Shown here piece by piece: positions 1 to 12,374 of a stretch of 64,000 bases of DNA. The position numbers were made by a program, and so were the translations under genes. Within the stretch, counting starts at the first letter, position 1; each line of letters begins with the position of its first letter. The notes under the pieces are model-generated. The model saw only the letters and a program-made list of their open reading frames with translations, had not been told where the DNA came from and did no database searches. This DNA comes from Amanita rubescens (Eukaryota > Basidiomycota > Agaricomycetes > Agaricales > Amanitaceae), in contig WION01000108.1 of assembly GCA_015039365.1 (NCBI GenBank), positions 90,799-154,798 on the forward strand, given 5' to 3'.

Positions 1-1
1 C

Positions 2-3000
2 GTGTCTACCACGTTGCACAGGGCAACACCATTGGATTTCCCACAGATCTTTGCCCAGGCCGTCCCTCCTTCCACCCATACACCATGTCACACGCCCGTT
101 ACTGTCAACACCCCCCAACCCCAGGGTTATGATACCGTCCCCTTTCCCATGGTTCCAACCAATCCTTGCAACCCTGACTTCATGGCTACCTTTATCAGCG
201 CCATCATGCCGAGTATCACCAATATAATCACCGCCCAGTTCCAAACCTTGGGATCTAAACATGCCCACCCCCATGAACAACCTGCCCGCCGCCTTCGTGG
301 TGGAGCACCGTCAGACCCCCCATCTAGAAACCCCACACCTGCCACTACCCCTATCCCCTCCACCTTCCCTGAGCGTGAAGAGGAAATTGATATCTGGAAT
401 GAACCCAAAACACCCAGAACTGGACGTATTGATAAAGCCAAATCAGAATCGCGATATAACCCATTGCCGTCTAGGCCCAGGGACCCTGTTGACAACCCCT
501 TTTCGGAACACAACCCGATCACAAGAACAACTTCACGCCTATCCTATCGCAGCAACAACAGTAGCAGAAAGGGTACCAGCGGCGAGAATAACGACAGTGA
601 TAGTGACATGGACGACTCAGACTCCGAAGAGGATGACACCATCACACTCGCGAGAGGCAAACAATTTGTCCTTGATCTAGGCCTTGAAACAAACGCCAAC
701 GCCATCCCGGGATTCATACACGAAGGCACCAAAGCTATACTAGACGACACCAACCCTTTTTGCTTCCTCCAAAGGGGCGAAATCGATATTGAAAATGTTA
801 GCAACTTTGTCAAATACTTCTCATCCGATTTCATGAACTGGCATACTCTGGGACACCTGATCTTCGACATCTTCGGATCTTGCAGGGTCGAAGGAGACAA
901 GATGGACTTCATGCAATTCATGTACAAGCTCTCGGATCTTGCCACCAAGGCCGGCGATGACACAGTTGCAGGAATTCTGGAAAACATGGCAGGTTCCGAT
1001 CACCTGCTAAGAAAGGCTAACAACAGATTCGCCACGCTTGAAGACAGAGAAGCCAATCTCAAAAATCAACTGAGAGGTAAGGATATTGAAATTAAAGGGG
1101 CTAACCACGAAATAGGTGCCCTTAGGGCTGAGAACCAACAACTCAAAACCCGGATCGTAGATATCACAGGAGGACGAAATGAAGCTAGAATGGAGATAGA
1201 GGGTATGAAGATTGAGTGGAAAAAGATGACAGATGACGATGACGATGAGATCTGCGACCTCCGCGCCCAAATAAATAGCCTCAAATCCCAACTTACCGTC
1301 GCCACAGCCACAACCACAACCGCTGCAAACACAACCACAACCAACGCTACTGCCAAACCCACTAACATGGAAATCGATGCCAAGGTGGAGGAAGCTCCCA
1401 CCAAGGCGCCGCTTGTAACTCCTACGCACAACGCGACAGACGAGGATATACCACAGAGAGGATGTCGCCCATTACCGGGGACCACACGTGGAGGGTCCTT
1501 TAGAAACAGGTCGGGTTCTACTGCTGCACGCCCCACACACACGCAAAACAACATTGAAGTCAACGACGCCTTCACTCGTACTATGTCACAAATCATGAGC
1601 GTCCCAGGAATATCACCGGCTGAGGCCTTCATCGCCACCTCCAAGCTACTGGACAACACAACCTCCACCAACGCCATCCCAAAATCAGATAAACAGAAGG
1701 AAAAACCGGCCGACTGGCGCAATAGGAAACAAACCTACGCTGCGGCAGCTGTCAAACCACTAGACGATGTCAACGAACTTATGGCTCGCATGAATCAGGC
1801 GGGACGAAACATCAATGGCGGCGCCACCACTGCCAACGCACGCGCACCTAAACCTACTGTTACAAACGTACGTCATGGCCTATCTTTTTTCCTTTTCTCT
1901 TATCGTCTATGTCCTCCCTCCTATGTCATTGATTGCATATACGTTCCTTCTGGAACATTCCTCGTTTATCATATGTTATTTCTTTTATCACATGCAAGTC
2001 GATTATCACATGTAAACCGTTTCATTATCACATGTAAACCGTTTCATTATCACATGCATAACTACTTACTATATTTGCGTATATATCTTGTACTATATAA
2101 ATCACGCAAATATACGACTAGACCTCAGTCTAGTTTTAACAGTCAAAATCTGTCTCGTTATCGTCTAAGCTCCCTTGAGGACTTATCCGATAACACTCTT
2201 ATTCTTTGAACGTTCTTAAGTGCCGGAACTCCCTTGAGGAACCTACGGTACCTGATAAGCTTGACTTATCAGCGAACGAACAAACGTAACACCTACTTGG
2301 AATCAACTCCAAACGCGCAAAAGCCTTGTCACTAAACCCACAGCCAACGGCACTAGACTCACAGAACTCCACCTCCAAGTGCAAGCTTCGGTCGTTGCTG
2401 ATTGGCTGAGATCCCTTTTCGGCAAAGTTTTACAGGAAGCAGTAGCTCTAGCAATCAACCCTCACCTGTCCGAAGAAGAGAAGAAATTGTTTGCGGAAAA
2501 CCCAGTTAAAGACGTATGGTGGTCAACTAGGAACAATCTCATTATCACCTGTGACAAAACCATTTCCGATGACATGTCCCTAGCATTATTGACAGCTGTC
2601 AACAAATGGACGCCTGACAATTCTCAGCATGGCACCTCGGTTTTGAACAAACCACCAACCACTACCTTAAATTCCTGTCGGTCCTCACCAGACACGGAGA
2701 CGACAGTGAAATCTCAGCCGACGACTATCAACAACAAATCCGGCTTCACCCAGCATGGCGAGATGTCATCTTCTGGGGAAAAGGCGCCAGTCTCCTCAAA
2801 AAGAAGGACGAGCCTCTCCCAGATTCCACCATCCTTATCGTCACAATCGTCGACGATAATATGGGCAATATCAGCAAGAAACTCATGAATACCAGGGTTA
2901 ACTTTTGGGGAGAGGGCAGGATCTGCAGGCGATGGATTCAGAAAAACCATGTTCCCCGCTGCACCACCTGCTTACGATGGGGTCATAGCACGCTCGCATG

Positions 3001-3610
3001 CTATACAGGAGAGCGAAAGTGTAGGAAGTGCGGAGGCGGACACGTAGAGCGGAGGCATGAGCAGAACTGTGAAAAGTGTAAGCAGGGCAAAGGAGTGGTA
3101 TGTGCCCCAATGTGCGCCAACTGTAACGGGCCACATTTTGCGGATTCAGAGAACTGTCCTTTCTGGGGAGTACGGTACAGCAGAAATGACATAGAAACGC
3201 TATATTTAAAAATTAAAAAAGAAAGAATGGAAACGTCCAAGGCCAATCGCCTTCTTGGGGCCAAACCGAACTCCAAGGGCGCTACGGTCTCTATCCTGGC
3301 TCCAGCCACCACCACAACGTCTAAATTCAGGCCCATACGCATCAACGCCAAAGCAAGTAGCAGTGGCAAGCCCACACTCGACAAAGACGGTTTCCAAATC
3401 GTGGGCAGTAACACGTTGAGAGCATCCAAAGGCAGCGCCTTCATCTTTCCTGTGAAAGATGACAACGATATGATACAAGACAGTAGTGCGGAAGAACAGA
3501 GTTTTGCGAGGATTGATGACATAGAGGACGAAGAAAACTCAGAAACAACAACAGCTAACAAAGGTAAAGGCAAGGCCTCCGCTTCAGATAAATTCAACGT
3601 TACCCTATGA
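2..3610 (+). pseudogene. LINE ORF1 (gag-like nucleic-acid-binding protein), interrupted
   Basis: The frame is already open at the left edge, so the true start is not visible. The N-terminal half is Pro/Ser/Thr-rich, then acidic. A heptad-rich coiled coil lies at about residues 340-430, followed by an Ala/Thr-rich linker. The frame is split by a solo LTR at 1858-2291; removing the LTR and one TSD copy (439 nt) restores phase. A second break, a frameshift at about 2617-2635, moves the frame into the segment ending at 3610. That C-terminal segment is Cys/His-rich (about 2965-3165) with several knuckle-like motifs such as CTTCLRWGHSTLAC and CRKCGGGHVERRHEQNC, as expected for an RNA-binding ORF1 protein. 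It ends in TGA overlapping the ORF2 ATG. Confidence 0.8.
1858..2291 (+). mobile_element. Solo LTR of the Gypsy B family inside LINE ORF1
   Basis: Begins TGTTACAAACG and ends CGTAACA, flanked by a 5-bp duplication CCTAC (1853-1857 and 2292-2296). It is closely similar along its length to the 5' LTR at 40560-40991, including the hairpin and the AGTCTAGTTTT segment at 2127-2137. No internal sequence remains, so this is a solo LTR left by LTR-LTR recombination. It is younger than the LINE it interrupts. Confidence 0.93.
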
Positions 3611-6600
3611 TTGATACGGCCAACACTCAACCTATTTATGATCGTACATTGTTACACTGTATTCCCGACTTTAAATTTTTATTTCAGAATGTACACAAAA
3701 GCCGTAAAACTACTCATGACCTACTCGAGACTTACTCCGCAGGAACTGACTTCATCTTCATCCAGGAAGCAAACTTCAGTCACATAAGAAATACCATCAG
3801 CACCACCGATGAACAGGGAGACCCGGTCATCGGCCCCGTCCATCACAAAGCATGGGAATGCGTCCAAAAACATGACGCCTACCCTAACACGCTAGTCACC
3901 ACGTATGTCAACCGGAGAATACTCTCATCTTACTCTATCTCCCTCGATCCACACGTCATCCCCCACGAGAACGTCCTGGCCATCAATGTCACCAGAACCC
4001 TCGATAACGCCTCCTATACCCTGGTCAACGTCTACAACCGACCACAGACAGGAAACTCAGCTGTCCGCCACCTCATACGCAAGCTTAGAGACCCTGCCTT
4101 TGAGCCCGCCATCATACAAGGCGATTTCAATCTACACCATGTCGAATGGGAGCCACAAAGAGACAAACTCAATGACACCATCGCCAACGAGCTCCTTGAG
4201 GAAATGACTGAAAATGTCCTCAACCTAGTAAACAACGAAGGCACCCCCACATGGCACCACCCAGACGGCCGCTCCTCTGTCCTTGACCTTATATTCCTAA
4301 AAAGAGGCTATATGGACTTTCAGCGCTTCATTCACACCAACGAAGACAGAGCCCGAGGCGGATCTGACCACTCCCTCTTAGGACTTAGCTTCGGCAACTT
4401 CAGAGACGACAACGCCGGAGAGTACATTGCCGAAGATTTGGACGAAGAAGAGGCTTTCATCACAGGCGTTACAACCACGATTCTTGAATATGCGCGCTCC
4501 TTGAACCTGGGCGCGTCAGAAAGTGATGTGAACGGTGGATGCGACACATTGGAACACCAAATACACGGAGCCTGGCTCAGAAATTGCCGAAAGGGGAAAA
4601 CGGGAGGTAACCCCACCAAATGGTGGACAGAGGAATGCCAAATAGCAAAGGAAATCTACGAGGATGACAGGACCCGCCCGAACCTCAAAGAGTATAGAGC
4701 AACGACGAGAAACGCCAGAAGCGCCTTCTTCGAGCAGAAACTCAAAACCATGTCCGCAACCCACAGCCCATGGGAAGCTCTCAAGTGGATACGACCGCGT
4801 CCCCCACCGTCTTACTCCCAAATAAAGCGACCAAATGGCTCCATGATCACAAGCCAAGCCAAACTCTTTGAGACACTCCACCAACAGTTCAACAAGGCCA
4901 GCGTCACTGATACGATTGATTGGTCATACATTAATAGTCTTCACTGCACTGAACCACGAGAGTCACCCGATCTCTCAGCAAAAGAGCTCTGGGACGCGCT
5001 CCTGACCACGAACAACAAATCGGCCCCCGGCGTCGACCATATCACTTGGCGGCACCTCAAACTCGCTCTCCTAACACCCGGCGCCGATACAGCCCTGCTT
5101 AAAATCTTCAACGCCATCTTAATTAAACACTGGCTGTTGGCCCAGAAGCTTCAAAGAAGCGGTCTCGGTCGTTATCCCTAAGCCGAAGAAAGACGATTAC
5201 TCGGTGCCAAAGGCGTATAGACCCATAGCCCTCCTTAAGGTAATGGGAAAGCTCTTGACCAAAATGCTAGCCAAAAGACTCCAATTCGATGGCATTGCGA
5301 ACAATCTCTTCCACCCTGGTCAGTTTGGAGGTATTCAAAAGCACTCAACGGTGGACGTGGGGGTAGTTTTGATGGATATGATTTCAGAGGCAAGAGACAG
5401 AGGCCTTTTCACTTCGGTCTTGGCGGTAGATATCGCACAATTCTTTCCCTCCATCAATCATGACGTAATGGTCGCGCTGCTAACGAAACAGGGTTTTTGT
5501 CACAAAATTACTAATCTCATCGCCTCCTTCTTTAAAGACAGGACCACCGCTTACAAATGGGGAAAGCAGACTTCCCACAGTTTCAACGCAGATCTGGGCA
5601 CCCCCCAGGGAGACTGCTTATCGCCAGTTCTCTCTGCGCTTTATATTTCTCTCGTCCTCAGATCCCACTTCCAGTGGGATCTCGAGCTAAACACTAACTG
5701 CCTCTTTTTTGTCGACGACGGCACACTTTGCGCGTCGTCCCAAACAATGACTCACAACATGCTAACCCTGAAAACAGCCGTCGAACAACTAACTAACATA
5801 TTTGCAAAAATAGGCATACAAATTGAACAATCTAAAACAGAACTCATGCACTTTGCAGCGTACGACCTCAGCAAAGGTCCAAGGACATTCAAACACAAGC
5901 GACAACCCAATCTGGTCTACGAAGTAGGAGGAAGGGAGTTCACGATCAAACCGATCGGCGTGTGGAGATACTTAGGGTTTTTCTTCGATCCTTTTCTCAA
6001 ATTTCATCATCACGTCAAATACTATACTAATAAAGCTTTCAGTACTATTAGAGCCTGCGGAATGTTAGGAAATTCGCGTCGAGGATTAAGTCCTAGGAAC
6101 CACACGTTGGCATACAAAGCAGTCACTCTCCCAGTTCTCACATACGGCCTCGCGCTCTGGTACGCGGAGGATGGTAGAGGAGTTAAAAGACAGTTGATGG
6201 AAATGAGACGCGTTCATAATTTCGCCCTGAGGTGGATAACAGGCGCCTTCAGGGGTACCCCCTCGGGCGCCTTGGAAATGATTGCCCATATCCCCCCCCT
6301 GGACATCTGGTGCAACCTGTGTATTTATGGTTACGCCGCCAGGATACACACCCTTCCGGACAACCACCTACTTAAAGTCGCCTGGTCATCAGACCTTGTT
6401 AAACCTTCAACCAGAAGAATAAGACCCAAGCGACGTCCACGTCATCTCCCGAGCGACAACCCCAACACTAGGCTCAGGATTTTTAAAGGACAAATCAGAG
6501 AGCAGTTTGACGTATACCACCCCGTCAACAAACCAGGACACAGAGTCGAGGATCTATATGGCGAAAACATTGAGCGGACGAGGATGGACGCTCCAAAGAA

Positions 6601-7576
6601 GGACAGCGAGGAGTTTGGCGGGTGGATGAGAGAGTATCGAACATGGCTCAGGGAGGTGGAGAGCAATGATGACGCCACTGTCATCTATACTGATGGCGGC
6701 TACTGGAAAGACAAGAGATGAGGACGAGCTGCCTTCGTCCTGTCTGATCATGGATTATTCGAGATTGCGGACACAGCCGACTGCCCAGCGGGCTCCTCAT
6801 ATGATGCGGAGATAGTGGCTCTGGGAATGGCGGTTGCATGGGCAGCTGCAAACAAAGAGTGAATCAGACCCAACCTTTGGTTTATCATCGACAACAAAAG
6901 CGTCATTCAAGGTGCATTAAACATGGATGCGCACACCAATCAAATGGAGTCCGTCAGAATAAATCTTTTACTCCTGGACCTCTTTGCAGACAACACCATT
7001 CGGTCCCTCCACTTCGCGCACTGCCCATCACATTCAGGCATTGAAGGCAATGAGAGGGCAGACACGCTCGCCTCCCGCACGCCCCCAACAGTGACAGGAC
7101 CTCTGATATTAAAACAGCACTTCACTGACGAACAAAGACGCCGCATGAATAACCTTTGGAAAATTAGAGCCAGTTCTCAGGCTTATAGGGGCAGACAATG
7201 GCTCACTGTCAAATACAACCGGAAACGCTACCTACCTATGCTGGGCTCTTCGACAAAGAGAAAGAGATTCTTTTTTGATATGGCGGATGACGATAGAGAG
7301 AGGATGACGAGACTTATGTATGCGATGACCAACCACGCACCAACAGGAGAACACAACCAACGGATGTTCCCGGACAAATCGACAGACTGCCCAACGTGCC
7401 AACCTGGAACTTACCAATCACGCGAACATATCTTAACACGATGCAGGTATCACTTTTCTTTTCCTTCTTTACGCGAATGGACTAACGATCCAAAAAACAA
7501 CGAATCACTTACTAAAATTATTAAAGAAAATCCTACAATATTTTCGTTTACTGATCTTCCTCTCGATGTACCATGA
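3607..7576 (+). pseudogene. LINE ORF2: APE endonuclease, reverse transcriptase, RNase H
   Basis: The ATG overlaps the ORF1 stop (ATGA). Endonuclease, 3607 to about 4420: FQNVHKS, IQEAN, GDFNLHHVEW and SDHSLLG supply the usual catalytic residues. RT, about 5000-6000: YRPIALL, TPQGDCLSPVLSAL and the catalytic FVDD box. RNase H, about 6690-7090: TDGG, the Glu in AEIVAL, IDNKSVI, and HSGIEGNERAD, so all four acidic/His positions remain. A C-terminal CPTCQPG..H..C motif (about 7388-7445) resembles the zinc motif at the end of many LINE ORF2 proteins. Breaks: a frameshift at about 5140, and in-frame TGA at 6719-6721 and 6860-6862. The enzyme cannot be made intact. Confidence 0.88.
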
Positions 7577-7736
7577 TTTCCTTTTCCTCTATTCGTTTCT
7601 CTCTTTTCTATCTAGAAAAATACTACTAAACACATTAACATGTGCGTGAACGCGCATTACCCCACTATGTGACTTGTGTCACAATGCCTACCTGTATTAG
7701 ATTACTTCTTGCTCAAATGAAATCACCTTTACAATT

Positions 7737-7751
7737 AAAAAAAAAAAAAAA
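7737..7751 (+). repeat. LINE 3' poly(A) tail
   Basis: An uninterrupted run of 15 A residues about 160 bp after the ORF2 stop, with the open Copia frame starting at the next base. It marks the 3' end of the LINE. The target-site duplication cannot be checked because the LINE 5' end is outside the window. Confidence 0.85.
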
Positions 7752-9260
7752 GAGGCTGCTTTGGAGGAAATAAATGCACAGTTGAACAATGGGACATGGG
7801 TGTTGGAAAAGCTGCCTCCTGGAAAGAAAGCAATTGGCTCCAAATGGGTGTTTCGCATAAAAAGGAATGCAGATGGCACTGTAGAGCGATTCAAAGCCAG
7901 GATTGTTGCTAAAGGTTACAATCAACGACCTGGATTTGATTACATGGAAATATTTGCCCCAACTATGTGTCAGGCCACTATTCGCCTTATCCTAGCACTG
8001 GCAGCAATAGATGACTTGCATTTGCGCTCTGTAGACATCTCTCATGCATTTATTAATGGAGATATTGATGCTGATGTCTACATGATGCAGCCAGAAGGAT
8101 TTGAAGAACTTGGATCAGATTATGTGTGCAAATTAAACAAGTCTATCTATGGGTTAAAACAAGCTGCCAGGTTATGGAATGAGAAGTTGCATTCTGCCCT
8201 TCTTGACATGGGATTCAATAGAATCTGCTCAGATCCAGCTCTGTATATATATCAGAGAGATGATGTCCGGATCATAATGCCAGTGTATGTGGATGATATT
8301 ACACTTGCTTCCAACTCTCAGGCTGCCTTGGACAAGGTAGTCAGTGATTTGTCCAAGTACTTCAAGTTGAAGGACTTGGGAGAGACATCGTACTTGCTTG
8401 GAGTTGCTATTAGGAGGGATAGAGCAAACAGAAAGATCTATCTCTCACAAAAGCAGTACATTATGGACATCTTGAAGCGATTTGGCATGGAGAATTGCAG
8501 CACAGTGGACACACCAATGAATCCTGGTTTGAAGCTTTCACAAGATCAGTGCCCTAAAAGCAATGAGGAGATGAAGGAAATGAAAGACATTCCTTATATC
8601 AGTGCAGTGGGCTCAGTCATGTATTTGGCCATGATGACAAGACCAGATATTGCGGAACCTGCAAGTGTTTTGGCTCGCTTTAACAATAATCCTGGAGTGG
8701 CACATTGGAAGGCAGTCAAACACTTGTTGAGATACTTAGCTGGGACACTGGAAATGGAATTGGAGCTTGGGCCTGATCCTGATTGCAACGAACTCATCAG
8801 AGCATATGCTGATGCTGATCATGGTGGTAACAAAGACAATGGAAAGTCCACTACTGGATATATCATCAAAGTGGGATCTGGAGCTGTCAGTTGGAGTAGC
8901 AAGTTGCAACCTATTGTGGCACTCTCTACTACAGAAGCTGAATATGTCGCAGCATGTGCTGCTGGGAAGGAAATCAGGTGGATGCAGAAGTTGTTGGAAG
9001 AGATGGGATATATGGTGCCTAAGCCTACAAAGCTGTTCATGGACAATCAGTCAGCTATCAGTGTAGCAAAGAACCCAGAACATCATGGGCGCATGAAGCA
9101 TCTAGACTTGTGCTTCTACTGGCTTCGAGATAAAGTGGAGCAGGGATTTATTGAGCCTGTCTACTTGCAAACAGATCAAATGCCAGCCGACTTGTTAACA
9201 AAGGCATTGCCCAGAGTCAAAGTGATGTTTCTTCGAAAACTTATGGGTCTTGTGATATGA
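7752..9260 (+). pseudogene. Copia E pol, C-terminal RT-RNase H, truncated by LINE
   Basis: Open from the first base after the LINE tail to a TGA at 9258-9260, about 502 codons. The RT starts in the conserved region (NGTWVLEKLPPG, IGSKWVFRIK) and contains AKGYNQRPGFDY, IYGLKQAARLWN and the catalytic YVDD. RNase H follows with ADADHGGNKDNGKS, LSTTEAEYVAAC and a KHLDL segment near the end. Missing: gag, protease and integrase, upstream of the LINE. No frameshift or stop is seen. TTG at 7761 is not a real start; the frame enters from upstream in the intact element. Confidence 0.92.
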
Positions 9261-9347
9261 AGGCTAGTAGGATTAGGGGGAAGGTGAAGGATGGATAGGT
9301 TTGGGGGGAAGCTTAGATGAGTGGAGTGATGTATAATCAGGAGGAAG

Positions 9348-9724
9348 TGTTGAATATTGAGTGATTAAACATCAGATATCACTCAAATGCTTTATATTTC
9401 GTGTTACAATACTATATTCTTTATTTTGTGTATAATGAGCTAGTTTATAGGTGTAGCGGTTGTGTCTGTGGACAAAATGCGATATAGTGGACACCTAAAC
9501 TCACACCTGATGGGATAGGTAGTAAATAGAACCAAACAGGCCAGGTTTCCTTACATGTAGGGAACTACAGTACCTACACTTGGATATAGACTTAATATCA
9601 CTGCTATCAATTGTTATAGACCGCATTTGTGAACGTCTAAAGCGTGTATTGAGTCTATCAGAGGGCTAGACAACTACTACAACATTTGTAGTGAGTTGCA
9701 TCAACACTTTGCACATTTTTAACA
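9348..9724 (+). repeat. 3' LTR of Copia E (377 bp)
   Basis: Starts TGTTGAATATTG and ends TTTTTAACA. It is preceded by a polypurine tract and followed by unrelated DNA. It is nearly identical in sequence and equal in length to the solo LTR at 10724-11100, which fixes both boundaries. Confidence 0.92.
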
Positions 9725-9948
9725 AGTTGAGTGCCTTTGATCACTTGGAAATCTGGGCCGCTGCTGCGCACGGCAGGTCCGAGGCCAATAATCAAGTGAG
9801 TGTGCACATGTTTGTTCGGGAATTACCGGCGCTTACCAAAAAGGAAATAATCGCGTTTCAAGTTTCGGAATAAAACTGAAGCCTTCGTTTCACTCGGCCT
9901 CGGAACCTTAAAGATTTCAGTGAACGAAACCAAAAGACATGCATCTCT
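9725..9948. other. No gene seen
   Basis: Short stretch between the Copia 3' LTR and the coiled-coil fragment. It holds only short frames. A phrase near 9885-9905 (TCGGCCTCGGAAC) recurs near 40000, without further extension that I could follow. Confidence 0.4.
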
Positions 9949-10188
9949 GTGGCTCAAATCAAGGCTCAAACAAAACTTGACAAGGAACGGCGGCTTCAGC
10001 TTGAAGCTGATCGAGAGAAGCATGAACATGAGTTTAGGCTGGAGGAACGACATTGCCAGCATGAGCTTGAGATGATTAAACATACTTTGGAAATTGAGCA
10101 ATTGAGGGCACAGGCTAACTTAGGACCTGGAGCTCCTTCTAATAATCCATCTCCCTTCCCTTCTATTGATCCTACCCTTTTCCGCTAA
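9949..10188 (+). pseudogene. Coiled-coil protein C-terminal fragment, possible Harbinger accessory gene
   Basis: An open segment of about 79 codons ending in TAA. It is almost entirely charged and helical (KLDKERRLQLEADREKHE and similar), then a Pro/Ser tail ending DPTLFR. It lies convergent to, and just downstream of, the PIF/Harbinger transposase remnant. PIF/Harbinger elements usually encode a second Myb/SANT-like DNA-binding protein, and helical C-terminal tails of this kind are seen in fungal versions. I infer this is such a tail, but no Myb motif is visible and no upstream exon could be joined. The start is not real; GTG at 9949 only opens the segment. Confidence 0.35.
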
Positions 10189-10368
10189 TTACTTTACTAA
10201 CTCTTTAGCTACTCAGCTTATACCCTGACACTGTTTTCACCTTTCCACTCTTTCAGCCTCCATTCCTTTTGATACTACTACTCAGCTAGTACTTAGCTAG
10301 ATACCCTCCTACATTCCTTTTAATCACAATCAGTATGTGTTGCCAAGCAGCTGGATATAAATGCAGGA

Positions 10369-11740
10369 TCACATTGTTGGCTCCAAATGAGGAAATAAAG
10401 CTTCCTTCAGGGTTTCCCTCCTCAATTTCCCCTCAAGCAAGCTAACAGCCTCATCATCATCCTCTACAGTAAACAATTGTTCAGCAAGCATACTCTGCCA
10501 ATGCTCCACTGCAACCCTCTCTTGCTCCATCAACTGCACCCCTCTGAGATAAAACTGGTCAGCCTCCATATCAATACCTTGTTCATGCATGAGTGCAAAG
10601 TTATGCAGGTGGGTACAACTGATGACCCATAGGGTGGCAAATGATTTGTCTTGAACAGAGTCAATTCGCACTCTTAAGGCCACAGAGTGATGACCATCTG
10701 CCCTTCAAGAACCCAATGTGTTCTGTTGAATATTGAGTGATTAAACATCAAATATCGCTCAAATGCTTTATATTTAGTGTTACAATACTATATTCTTTAT
10801 TTTGTGTATAATGAGCTAGTTTATAGGTGTAGCGGTTGTGTCTGTGGACAAAATGCGATATAGTGGACACCTAAACTCACGCCTGATGGGATAGGTAGTA
10901 AATAGAACCAAACAGGCCAGGTTTCCTTACATGTAGGGAACTACAGTACCTACACTTGGATATAGACTTAATATCACTGCTATCAATTGTTATAGACCGC
11001 ATTTGTGAACGTCTAAAGCGTGTATTGAGTCTATCAGAGGGCTAGACAACTACTACAACATTTGTAGTGAGTTGCAACTACACTTGGCGCATTTTTAACA
11101 TGTTCTGAATGAATGCAGATGCAAGATACATGGTAATTGTAGGTGGTGTTCTCTTGACTATTTTTTTCAGGCCTTGAACACAGATTAGGTATGTCCTAAG
11201 TTTTCAAAGACAGACTCACCCTTTATAAGGTGCCTGGCACCACTTGCCCACTGGATATGCTGAATCAGCCCACACAAATTCTTCAGGACCCAACAGTCGA
11301 TGATGTTCAGTGGGAAGACGTGTTTCTTGCCATGTTGTGGAATCATGCTGACTCCCTGGCAGTCCTACTCCATAATCAACTAGTTGTAATTGAGGAGTGG
11401 ATATGATCTAGTCATTCATTAATTTAAATGAATTGTACAGTGAATCATCACTCACCTGAACATTAAGTGAATAATTTCACTTTCAATCGAAATATGCATT
11501 TCCAAAATCATGCCCCTTTGGTAACAAGGCTGTGTAGACAAGGAAAGGATTTACAGGGTATGGTTCAACAAGCAGTTGCACCATTACCATGGCTGTCATT
11601 ATTCCATCTATTTCAAACTCCACAAGCAAGTCTGAACAGACATGGGAGGGCTTGGGGGTGAAATTCAATGTGCGATAAAAACCGCCATTGATGTTCAGCC
11701 ACCATTCTGTCTCGATGTGCATTTTGGGCCATCTCCAATG
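10369..11740 (-). pseudogene. PIF/Harbinger transposase remnant (DDE_Tnp_4-like), two introns
   Basis: Reading the minus strand from about 11740: a degenerate region ending FGNAYFD..K.NYSLNVQ, then an intron (GTGAGT..CTAG, about 11401-11464), then GLPGSQHDST, LGPEEFVWADSAYP and APYKG, then a second intron (GTGAGT..AATAG, about 11150-11226), then NYHVSCICIHSEHIGFLKGR and, after a frameshift near 10680, RIDSVQDKSFATLW..HLHNFA. The order GSxHDS, ADSAYP, RSEHxIGFLKGR, ILHN matches fungal Harbinger transposases. A solo LTR (10724-11100) splits the SEH/IGF segment. TGA codons and the frameshift show it is dead. Confidence 0.78.
10724..11100 (+). mobile_element. Solo LTR of the Copia E family in the Harbinger transposase
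   Basis: 377 bp, TGTTGAAT..TTTTTAACA, with a perfect 5-bp TSD TGTTC at 10719-10723 and 11101-11105. Nearly identical to the 3' LTR at 9348-9724. Removing it rejoins the transposase reading frame across the HSEH motif. Confidence 0.95.
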
Positions 11741-11808
11741 GCGACATGCCCATGTTTGCCACTACAGGGTGAGTGAGAACATGTTTTAGCAACTAATGAT
11801 GATCTCGC

Positions 11809-12318
11809 TCACATGCTAAAAGGCCTTGGAGCAAAATGCAGCAAAGCTTCTGAATCCGTAAGATTGCAGCGAACAGAAGAGGATTTGGGCAAATATTCAG
11901 TGGTTAGGGTGCCAGAGAGTAATGACTTCAATATATGAATGAATGCCGCTGCTCCGACATTGACCTTAGGGGCTGAGAGAAAGAAATGACCTTTCTTGTG
12001 CAAGCGAATACGATATTGCCAATCTTCGAGTTCGTCTGAAGGCATCCATGGAATCTCACTAATGTCGGGCAAATCATCATCGTCCTGTATGCCACTTTCG
12101 CTTTCAGGGTCTGTCTCACTAACCCCATCTGTTAGAGCTGGGCCTCCTTGGTGTCGCCTGGTTTTGCGAGGGGGAGGCTGGAGAAAAGCCATGAGGAGTG
12201 GGAAGTGAACACGGGGAGCGGTACTCACTGCGGGCGATGGGGATCGAGCATGACAGACACCAATTACAGGTGCAGGTACCAGGTGCAGGTACCAGTGCAA
12301 TTTCATGCTGCTTTCCAA
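11809..12318 (-). pseudogene. Possible N-terminal exon of the Harbinger remnant
   Basis: An open frame of 169 codons, same strand as and upstream of the transposase remnant. It is Pro-rich, then acidic (ETDPESESGIQDDDDLPDIS), then WQYRIRLHKKGHFFLSAPKV. I do not recognise a domain. Position and strand suggest an N-terminal exon, but no splice to the transposase was established, and it could be an unrelated open stretch. Confidence 0.25.
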
Positions 12319-12374
12319 GTTTCAGGTGGGCATGCATGTTGTTTGGCAATGTTTATACTTGCAATAAAAACCTG

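Larger units (their letters stand above)
1..7751 (+). mobile_element. LINE (RNase-H-bearing, Tad1/I-like), 5' end outside window
   Basis: Non-LTR retrotransposon with two overlapping ORFs, ORF1 (nucleic-acid binding) and ORF2 (APE endonuclease, RT, RNase H), and a 15-nt A run at its 3' end. The 5' end lies left of the window. The tail abuts an open Copia reading frame with no intervening sequence, so the LINE most likely inserted into that Copia pol. It is decayed: a solo LTR and a frameshift in ORF1, a frameshift and two TGA stops in ORF2. Clade assignment is inferred from the APE-RT-RNase H order and the fungal context; no tree was made. Confidence 0.9.
7752..9724 (+). mobile_element. 3' part of a Ty1/Copia element (E) with 3' LTR
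   Basis: Holds the RT-RNase H end of pol, an 87-bp 3' UTR, a purine tract (AGGAGGAAG) directly before the LTR, and the 3' LTR. The 5' part is cut off by the LINE insertion and should continue left of the window. The visible coding part is unbroken, unlike the other elements here. Confidence 0.9.
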
